Below, piece by piece: positions 56,398 through 64,000 of a DNA stretch of 64,000 nt (within the stretch, counting starts at the first letter, position 1; each line of letters starts with the position of its first letter). This stretch comes from Saussurea involucrata. Taxonomy: Eukaryota; Streptophyta; Magnoliopsida; Asterales; Asteraceae. A model generated the notes under the pieces. That model saw only the letters and a program-made list of their open reading frames with translations. It had not been told where the DNA came from and did no database searches. Position numbers and translations under genes: made by a program. The stretch covers positions 26,509,696 to 26,573,695 of the forward strand of contig CM066312.1 in the NCBI GenBank assembly GCA_033807775.1, in the 5' to 3' direction.

Positions 56398-56655
56398 GGG
56401 TTGGTCGGGTACAAACAATAACATTAACTATTTAAGAAAACACGAGAATGATCGTTCACGTACAAAATAATACATGTTTCACGTACAAAATCATATTTGA
56501 TTCATGCGACTTTGCTTTGCGACTTAAGTCGTGGCCAAAGTCGACGGCGTCCAATATTTTTTTGTTAATGTAAAATCACATGTGTTTTTTGTTATCGAGT
56601 TTTCTTAAATAGTTAGCGTTCTCGTTTGAAACTTCTTCTCTCTCTCTCTCTCTAT
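56398..56655. mobile_element. Fold-back element between TA/CT repeats
   Basis: Inverted arms containing TTAACTATTTAAGAAAAC on the left and GTTTTCTTAAATAGTTAG on the right. A TA microsatellite flanks each side. No coding. The family is uncertain. Confidence 0.45.
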
Positions 56656-57020
56656 ATATATATAATAATAATTAAACTTTCTTTTTCAATTAGCTTAGGA
56701 TGTTGGATACTAATCGATTTGACCACAAAAGTAAGGCTTCATCTTCCCTTCATTTATTTGGAAGAGATGAGTATAATTTGCAGAAAGAGTTATTTAGAAT
56801 CCAAAACATGCATCTCATCGTATTGTACAAGTTGATGGCAACATTTAGCCAAAATACTTGATAACAAGCACAAACAAATCTACTTAACATAATATGCATG
56901 CACTCATTAGATGGCCTTCATCATGGCTAAATACTTACATGTTTGATGCATTCCAGATCATATACGTGTAGGAATCGTTATCAAACCATATATATCTTAC
57001 ACTCTTTGACTAATGGCAGT

Positions 57021-57290
57021 TCATATAACTCGGCAGAGAATAAGGCATATGATGACCAAAAGAAAAGCGCCAAATCCAAACCCCCCGCCTTCATGGATAG
57101 CACCGTCTCCATGATGATATGAACCCGAAGACACATCATGGATAGGAAAGAAAGCAAAAAGGAAGTATATGACGAGAATCAATAAGATAGGAATCATGAC
57201 CAAGTTTTCTACCATAGGACTGAAGATTATGAGAGCAAAAATATTTAGCATCAGAAAAGGAACAAGTGGTGATGGACCTCTAGTTTCCAT
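57021..57290 (-). CDS. Small three-helix membrane protein (89 aa), possible host gene
   Basis: I do not recognise this protein. The start chosen is the first ATG (57290, METRGPSPL); the open frame upstream lacks an ATG. Three hydrophobic helices are visible: residues about 9-26, 28-49 and 71-88. A short hydrophilic loop with SSGSYHHGDGAIHEGGG lies between the second and third, and almost no tail follows. On the minus strand a TATA-like ATTATATACACAC lies about 95 bp upstream, and a two-codon uORF (ATG GTA TAA, 57341-57349) precedes the start. Base composition and lack of repeats set it apart from the surrounding transposons. It is the only likely cellular gene here. Expression is unproven. 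Confidence 0.55.
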   Translation of the reverse strand: METRGPSPLVPFLMLNIFALIIFSPMVENLVMIPILLILVIYFLFAFFPIHDVSSGSYHHGDGAIHEGGGFGFGAFLLVIICLILCRVI

Positions 57291-57734
57291 TTCTTGATCA
57301 TCAACTGATCTATCTGGCCTCTTTTGAAGCACAAGATGAGTTATACCATGGCAATTATTCTAAGATCAAAGGGTGTGTGTGTATATAATATGATATGCAC
57401 GTTTGACTCATTTTCTGCATATTTCTATTGATGCATTTATAAGAAAGAAACGTTTAGGTGAACCTTTCGAAAAAAGAAAAATGAAAAAGAAAAGAAAAGA
57501 AACGTTTAGACATTGGGCCCCATTACATGCATGGTATGAAAAGAAAGAAAGATGGTCTCTAAAAATTGCAGATGAAAACGACGTAGACAAATAAAATATG
57601 ATTATTAGGTGCATGGCATTTGCTTTTAGTGTTTTCCATCTTTTGGGGAATATCATCTCCTGGAGATCTCCCGGAGCTATGCTATATTTTTGAGCTATGC
57701 TATATAAAGTATTAAAAGTCAAAATTTCTAAAAG

Positions 57735-58062
57735 AAATTGTTTCTAACTCCAACAGCTATTCTATTTAAGATATTGTAGTATTAATTAAAATATTAAAAT
57801 AATCAATATATTAATAAAATATTATTTCTCTCTTTTTAACTTTTTAATTCAATGTCTTTTATTGGTGGAAAAAATAAAATATTATTTCTCTTTTCTCTTT
57901 TCTCTAATTTTAGCATACATGAAAATTTCTCCAAATTTGGAGATTTTTACCTTCTCTCTCATCTTTTTTCTATTTTAGCATACAAGATAGCATAGCTGTT
58001 GGAGCAAAAAATTGTTAAAATTCCTCTTTTTTCTATTTTAGCATAGCTGTTGGAGATGCTCT
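57735..58062. mobile_element. Possible MITE (CTCCAACAGCTAT ends)
   Basis: CTCCAACAGCTATTCTATTT on the left and, reversed, AGCATCTCCAACAGCTATGC on the right. Internal copies of TAGCATAGCTGTTGGAG lie near 57985. No duplication established. Confidence 0.4.
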
Positions 58063-58331
58063 AATAGGCTTGATAAAAGAGATTTTTGCCGTTCTTGCAT
58101 TTTTAGTAGTAGTCTGTCGCCATAACATAAATAAAATGGGTAGAGTGACCAGAAACCCCAAACAACGAAACCTACCATTAATCAAGATAATGGGCTAACA
58201 ATATATATCTAAGAATAGGTTTAAATAATGAAAACCATATTTTTACTGTGAACATGAGAATTAATTTTGATTATTCATTAAAAATTTAAAAACAAATCAA
58301 TAGTTAAGAAATAATAAGGTTAATTGAGAAC

Positions 58332-58690
58332 ACTACTAGAAAATTGATTATTTCCGACGGAAATTACTGACGGACACAAACCGTCGGTGAATAGCGGCGG
58401 AATACAGACCGATTTTGGATTTTAGCGACGAAATACTTCCCCGTCGGTAAACCGTCGGTAAACCATCGGTAAAAATACACTTTCGTTGGTAATCCATCCG
58501 TAATAATAAAGGTTTCCGACGGATTACCGACCGACGCTATAATATTTTATTTTGATTTATTTTTAATATAAATTCCGTCGACATTCTGTCGATAAATAAT
58601 AAAAATATTTTAAAAAACAAAATTTTGTCGTGGGTTATCCGTCGATGATTTGTAACGGATTACTGACGGAATTAATTTTTTTTTCGTTTT
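58332..58690. mobile_element. CACTA (En/Spm) left end fragment
   Basis: CACTACTAGAAAATTGATT followed by many subterminal motifs CCGACGG, CGTCGGTAA and CCGTCGG. This is the normal structure of a plant CACTA end. No matching right end is in the window, so it is a truncated piece. Confidence 0.7.
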
Positions 58691-59199
58691 TAGTACGCGT
58701 ATGAGGTTTTACGGATAATATTTGGTTTATATGTGTGTATGTATATGTGTATGAGGTTTTACGCGTATGAGGTTTTACGGATGATATGTTGTCTTATTTC
58801 GTTTTTAGTACACGTATGAGGTTTTACGAAGCGATTAAGAGCAAAAATAAAAACTTGAATTCATGCCTACCTTCTTCGACTTTTTATTCTTTTTTTAACT
58901 AAAAAACGTTTACCTCCTTAATTTTTAAAATTATCTTCAAAATAACTAATATTCTAACCAAAAAATTTTATATAAAAAAACCATTTCAATATCTTTGATT
59001 TGACATCCAACTAGATATAGTTTTTTTACCGTTTTTTACGTAAAACGATATGTCTGTATATTATTCATCATGAATATATATGCATGTTCACATATTTACA
59101 ACAACTCTTTAATATTCATCTATTAGTATAATATATATTCATCATTAAATATACAACTTATTATAACATTTATCATAAATAATTATGTATTTTCACGTG
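58691..59199. other. AT-rich, nothing recognised
   Basis: Contains three copies of ACGCGTATGAGGTTTTACG-like sequence (about 58694, 58758, 58811) but no gene. Confidence 0.4.
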
Positions 59200-60331
59200 G
59201 GTTAATGCCAAAAATCGTCCAAAAGAACAACTTAAGGTTGATGTGGACATTAACAACTAAAGAAATGGATATCAAGACCAATCAACACAATAGCAAGGAA
59301 AAAAGATAAATGAGACAAGAGATTTGGTGACGCGGAAAACCCCGAAACGAGAGAAAAAAACCATGGTCGACTTGTGAGAGTCGATGGTGCACTATAGTCG
59401 CCAAACAGGGGCGAAAGTCCTTTTGTAACAAGTGTTTTCTGTACAACAGATTACAATAAGAAGGAAAATACACTCAATCGTGTGAAAAAGTCGCGCGTCG
59501 TGTGTAAATCGTGCAAAAATAAGTTGTTGTCGTGCGGTGCGAACTGCTGTCGTGCGAAGTTGCTTTAGCGAAATTTGTTCGAATGCCTTATAGATTATTG
59601 CTGTGTTTTCGATGTGTAGTAGCTTAGAAAACAGATGGAATATATGTAGATTCGGTCTCTTTTTCGATTGTAGAGCAGGCCTTTATATAGCTTCCGCTGG
59701 TCATTAAATGTGTCTTGATGGCTTGCTTCGTAACCGTTGTCGGGCCTTTAATACCATTGATAGCTTGTCCGTTACCGGACGTTTACACCATGAATGCTCG
59801 TAGACCTGTATAGATGAACAAAAGAAACGGGTGTTGACTGTTAACGGTTAGTGTAATCGTACGACCGTCTTAAGTCTCGGACGTCGGTCGTACGAAACGT
59901 ATGACCATCATAAAAATGCACGACCAAATACTCGTCTGTAAATAACCTGTAAAACCTTAACTTAATACAAGGGTGGTCTTATGAAAATGTTATCTGAGTT
60001 TTCTATCGTCGGTCGTGAGGTGTGATTTTTTACCCAAACAGTTTGCCCCAAAATTTGAATTTTAGGCGTGAAATTCGAATTTTAAATCTGACGAAGTGTG
60101 TCGACACGTGTCGCGCGGGGAGAGAATCTGGTCGAATTCCAACCGTCTTGGTTCGATTTAGATTGGAGGAAACGAAAAGGTTGTGACGTCAGGACGGCGT
60201 GTCCGAGGCGTAGAGTTGTCCAGGGGACAGGTGTCGTCCATCGGCATGATGCATGTGAAAAGGCGATGGACAGGTGTCGACCAACCAAAGGGTCGACCTG
60301 ACACGATCTTTGCCATAAACAGCGCGATTCA
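59200..60331 (-). repeat. Family B-related LTR (B'), minus strand
   Basis: The reverse complement of the family B LTR end (GTTAATGCCAAAAATCG) opens it, and GCGCGATTCA closes it, equal to TGAATCGCGC at the LTR start. It is diverged from B but shares GACCGTCGTACGA-type motifs and the TTTGCCCCAAAATTTGAA segment. The first base of the terminal TG is changed. Confidence 0.75.
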
Positions 60332-60469
60332 GGGAATCGTTTCTTTTTACGTTCGCTTACGTTTTTAGGAAAAGACTCCAGAGATATTTACTTGCCATCT
60401 TCAAGTATGCTTCGAGTGTTTATAAATTTAGAAGAAATTTTTTCGTATTCTTCAAGTTTTTAGAGAAAA

Positions 60470-61437
60470 ATGTCGATCGAACCAGAGAGCACCATTGTTG
60501 GTCAGGAGAGTTTAGAGGCTTTTAGGACTTTGTCTGGTGTCCCTGATGTCGTCCAAATATATTCGTCGGGTCAATTCCGACCGACCGATTGTCCTAATGG
60601 ACATTTTGTTCTGTACGAATACCCATTTAAAGTGGGTTTCAAATGGCCATTTTCCCCGTTAGTAAGGGATTTTTTGTCCCGGTTTTCCTTGTCTCTTGCC
60701 CAAATGATGCCGCAGTTCTGACGGATCATTTTTGTGATCGATAGGGTCACTAACGAGTGGGCGCCGTCGTTTAATGTGGACGACCTGTTGGCGGCGTACA
60801 CGGTGAAGTTGGATGGCTACCACTGGTATAGCTTGTCTTCCAAGCATAGGGGTACTTAAATGTTGGTACTAAATACCCAGGTTAATGACCGAGGGTGGAA
60901 GGCGAGATGTATCTTTGGAAAGACTCAGTCTCTCGACCTGTTGGCTGAGGACACGGTGTGGGTCGTGGCCGGATGGAACGTCGACTGTAAGTATTTTCTT
61001 TCGAATCGAATATTTATTTTTAGTTGTGCGCTTTGACTGATATTGCTTTTGTTTTGCAGCCATCACGTTTCCTGACGCTGATCTTCTCGAATCTGCGGCG
61101 AAGATCGACAAGTTTCGGGATTATTCTCTAGACGAGAGGTCTTTCTTTGTTCAGCGTAATGTTAGGGACGACGAGGTCGTCATCCTTGGAGGAACGGAGG
61201 TCCTTACCGAGGAAGAATCGAAGAGAAGAGAAGAGGAAGAGGAGGCGACAGGTAGTAATTTTTTAGTTTGCCGTACGATTCTATCGTATGACTTTTATTA
61301 CTTCCTCTTATTCTCGTCTTTTGTTTTCTTTTTGTACGTGGGTCAGGTGATATGCCTGCCCATGGTTTATCGAAGAAGGAGTCTCAACTCCTTTTGGCTC
61401 GTCAGGCCAAAGAATTGAAACGAAGGGCCACCCTATC
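60470..61437 (+). pseudogene. Family B' antisense gene, exons 1-3 (truncated)
   Basis: Homologue of the four-exon antisense gene of family B and the copy with the best start: ATG at 60470 (MSIEPESTIVGQ), 49 bp after a TATAAAT box (60421-60427). Exon 1 (to about 60986) holds YEYPFKVGFKWPFSPL and MPQF, then a TGA where family B has Trp, and a second stop near 60858. Exon 2 (about 61061-61252) and exon 3 (from about 61347) follow GT-AG introns at the same places as in family B. Exon 3 is cut at 61437 by the A' LTR. The shared exon layout in a diverged relative supports a real gene. Its PF04195-like start suggests a Tat-lineage antisense ORF. Confidence 0.75.
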
Positions 61438-61874
61438 TGTAATACCCCGGATAAGTTCGTTAGTTAAAATCCCTTTTTTCCGTTAAATAAAGTTAACTTT
61501 AAAGTTGGATTTTAGGGTAAGATTGGGTTAAATTATAAGTTAAGGGTGTTTGGGATATTATTGAGAAGTTCAAGGACCAAAGTGGTAATTAAGTTTGACA
61601 TTATCCCTTAAGCATATCAGATATTTCACAACTCAGATATTATCCAGATTTCAGTTTAGTGTGTGTGTGTGTGTGTTGAGAGAGCAAGAAGGAGAAAAGA
61701 AGAAAAGCTAGGTTAAGGCTTCAATTGGTATGCTTGGAAGTGAATCTGAGGTATGTCTCTTTGTATTTTATGTTTGTAATTGCTTTTAGATAGTTCCTAT
61801 CGGAGTAGAATAGTCAAAATCACATATGTTAATGATTCAGTTGATTTCTGGGTGAAAATGGGATAAACAGTCAG

Positions 61875-62130
61875 AGGTGTCCGGATAATATGAAGGTATC
61901 CGGGTAGTTTCTTGGGTGGTGTCCGGGTAGTTTATTGATAGTGTCCGGATGATTTGTTTGAGGGTTTCCGGATGATTTAGAGTCCGGATGGCATCCGGAT
62001 TCCTTGTGTTGTCCGGATAAATCGTGTTGTCCGGATTAGTCTTGATGTCCGGATTACTGCGGTTGTCCGGAAAAGTCATGTTATCCGGAAAAGGTGGTGT
62101 TGTCCGGGTTGTTTGGGTTGTCCGGATACT
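61875..62130. repeat. TCCGGAT repeat array in the A' LTR
   Basis: About 14 copies of (G)TCCGG(AT) at intervals of roughly 12-25 bp, several of them palindromic (ATCCGGAT). The array sits where family A has its TCGCAAC/GTTGCGA hairpins. Confidence 0.85.
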
Positions 62131-62479
62131 TTAGCTGTTTTGGTCACTTTTGAGGATTTGAGTTATCTAGAGTCCTTGGTCTTCTAGTATGTTTTATGTG
62201 ATCAGTTAGTAAGGGGATATTTGTATTTAATCTATTTGCAGACTCTGTGGATTGGGATTGATAGACTGAATCTTTTGGAGAAAAGCTTGGAAGTGTTTAT
62301 GGATAAGCGATCGAGGTGAGTTTTGCTTTAAAACCTTTTTGAACTGGGATACATATATATGTGTATATATATATGAGATGATTATGTGGTAGGAATATGA
62401 TTATGTGTATATAAATGACAATATGATGTAATGAGATATATATTGTATTTATATAAGCTTTGCACTACACGAGTGCACT

Positions 62480-62605
62480 TGTTGCCGGGTTCCGGTGTGC
62501 GGACCGGTGTGTAGCCGAGTTCCGGTGTGCGGACCGGTGAGTAGTCGGGTTCCGGTGTGCGGAGCGACAGGTAGCCGGGTTCCGGTGAGCGGACCGGTTG
62601 TTGAT
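62480..62605. repeat. Four tandem repeats of about 32 bp in the A' LTR
   Basis: Unit of the type GTAGCCGGGTTCCGGTGTGC followed by GGACCGGTG. In family A the same position (about 1880-1960) holds only single, degenerate sequence (CCGGCGGAG). Confidence 0.8.
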
Positions 62606-63066
62606 TTATTAGTTGGCTTTCTACCAACTAATATGGCCATTTGTGGAGGAATAAGGTGAATGAGATGTACACGATACACGAGTCTGTATTGGTATTTAAA
62701 TACGTGTGGTATGTTTATATTTTACGAAAGAATTACCAAAGGTTTATCTAAACTATTTTGATACAAAGGATTTACATGAAAGGTTTTATAATGATTTTGG
62801 AAAGGACCGGGATTAACTCACTAGACCCGTTTGGTCTAACCCTCATTTTGTTTTCAAAAATATGTTTTCCAGGTTAAGGATCGGCAGGAGAGGATGAAGT
62901 GTAGGAAGCTTTTGATGGATGTTGATTAGGAGGCTTTTATATATATTTTGTAATTTATGAGACCGAAGGGACCGTACTTGGTTTGTTATGTAACTATTGT
63001 TGTAAATCAATGATATGTATTCATGTTATGTTATTTGTTGTATGTTTGGGAAACCGGGTTGTTACA

Positions 63067-64000
63067 AATGGTATCAGAGCCCTAGTTTAAGGGATTTAGG
63101 TATTTGTACCCGTACCTAGACTTAAACTGCATGTGAAGTAGGATGTCCTTGATATATTAGAACCTTGGGATGCTAAGTATAAAAGGTAGAAGGAACATCA
63201 TGTAAGGTAATTTTAGATTACACTTGGCCAGTGTAATTGTGATCTTACAGGTGCATGTTTGGACTGGAATACCTTATTATATGGGGTATGTGCTTATGTG
63301 TATATTATCTCTATAAAAAAAATCAACAGTGGCAGATCGGACTCGACGTATGGATAGATATGAAGACAGGTATATTCCTATAAACTCTATACGTGCTAAA
63401 GTGCAATATGACTTCGGTGCAAACTGATAATCTGTATTTCCGTGCTTTTGTTGCTTATATGTGTTAGAGATATAGAAGGGTGTGTTTAATTATTGTTGTT
63501 TTAGTTTGTTAGTGTATGGAGTGTGATGGCTTGAGTGTAAAGAATAATAGCAGTATGTAGAACGTGACGATTATGTGTAGAGAGTAACGGTAATGTGTGA
63601 AGTCTTGACCTTGTCATGAAGGCGACGGTTTAGTATGTTGTGAAGATTATACTTAATGTGATTGTTGACGCTATCAAGAAAGGTATTGTTTAAATGTGTG
63701 GGGTGATGTGGATAAGATGGTGGCAGTTTATAATTAGTGAATGTGCGAGGTGTAGTAGTAATGAATTTCGTGAGCTTAAGTGGTGGATTTGTGATGATAT
63801 GGGGTGAGTATAAGTGGAAACCTCTGCTCGGAATTTTGTTTGTAAGTTGTGTAGAGGTGCCAAAAGTATGTGGGGAGAGGTATGGATGTCTAGGCGGTGT
63901 GTAGTAGTGTTATTCAAGAATAAGAGAATGGAGTGGCAGTAGATGGTTAGCTAAAGAATGGAGTATTACCGTTTGAGAAATGGAAAATGTGTAGTTGTTT
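63067..64000 (+). other. A' internal region with relic gag
   Basis: The primer site and leader resemble family A. At 63329 the gag start is changed to GTG and about 12 N-terminal codons are joined directly to the last 15 or so codons of gag (63383-63427: NSIRAKVQYDFGAN stop), so nearly all of gag is deleted. The rest to the window edge is non-coding. This is a non-autonomous element without proteins. Confidence 0.75.

Larger units (their letters stand above)
61438..63066 (+). repeat. Family A-related LTR (A')
   Basis: 1629 bp from TGTAATACCCCGG to GGTTGTTACA. It keeps the family A plan (same length, same GGTCTAACCCTCATTTTG block, same end) but has different internal repeat arrays. It inserted into exon 3 of the B' antisense gene. 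Its primer site TGGTATCAGAGCCCTAG follows at 63069. Confidence 0.85.

Noticed and set aside
57403..57722. ORFs on both strands upstream of the small membrane-protein gene
   Set aside because: A/T-rich, mutually overlapping, no motif; more likely promoter and intergenic sequence.
60098..60368. Short ORFs in the B' LTR
   Set aside because: They lie within LTR sequence and overlap in several frames without any domain.

Overview
The window is plant nuclear DNA, almost certainly from a dicot and probably a composite (Asteraceae). The family assignment is inference: it rests on the look of the Ty1/copia SIRE-type element and its extra downstream proteins, which I recall from composite genomes. Nearly every base belongs to transposable elements nested in or abutting one another. 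I found one plausible cellular gene (57021-57290, a small membrane protein) and no tRNA, rRNA, CRISPR array or prokaryotic-style operon.

Region 1 (1-27141) is a head-to-tail array of a gag-only Ty3/gypsy family, called A here: gag-LTR-gag-LTR-gag-LTR, with neighbouring copies sharing one LTR. Its gag frame stops at the protease active-site motif, so pol is missing. The second LTR is split by a 4.85-kb Helitron (5149-9999). The third is split by a second array, family B (Tat-like gypsy; LTR-gag-antisense gene-LTR-gag-antisense gene-LTR-truncated gag, 12783-26562), whose right end was lost in a deletion that also removed part of the host LTR.

Region 2 (27142-37486) is an older mosaic. It holds LINE 3' ends, a miniature LTR element with only 29 bp between its LTRs, a Ty3/gypsy RNase H fragment split by a 5'-truncated L1 LINE (28338-31176), a gypsy gag fragment, a decayed copia gag fragment, and a PIF/Harbinger element (33386-35485) that itself carries a short LINE 3' end.

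Region 3 (37487-50495) is a structurally complete, young SIRE/Maximus-type copia element on the minus strand. It is 13.0 kb long, has a perfect TTGAC target duplication and nearly identical LTRs, and carries gag, a one-frame pol with only two stop codons, and two long ORFs downstream of pol.

Region 4 (50496-59199) is AT-rich with a probable copia LTR, a Mutator-like element with a perfect 9-bp target duplication, several MITEs, the small membrane-protein gene and one CACTA end.

Region 5 (59200-64000) has a family-B relative in inverted orientation (LTR plus antisense gene), cut by an LTR of a family-A relative (A') whose gag has shrunk to a few tens of codons.

The most unusual signals are: LTR-sharing arrays in two unrelated gag-only families; an array of short inverted repeats in the A LTR that is replaced by a different palindromic array in A'; a four-exon antisense gene with conserved splice sites in family B; and the two uncharacterised ORFs behind pol in the young copia element.
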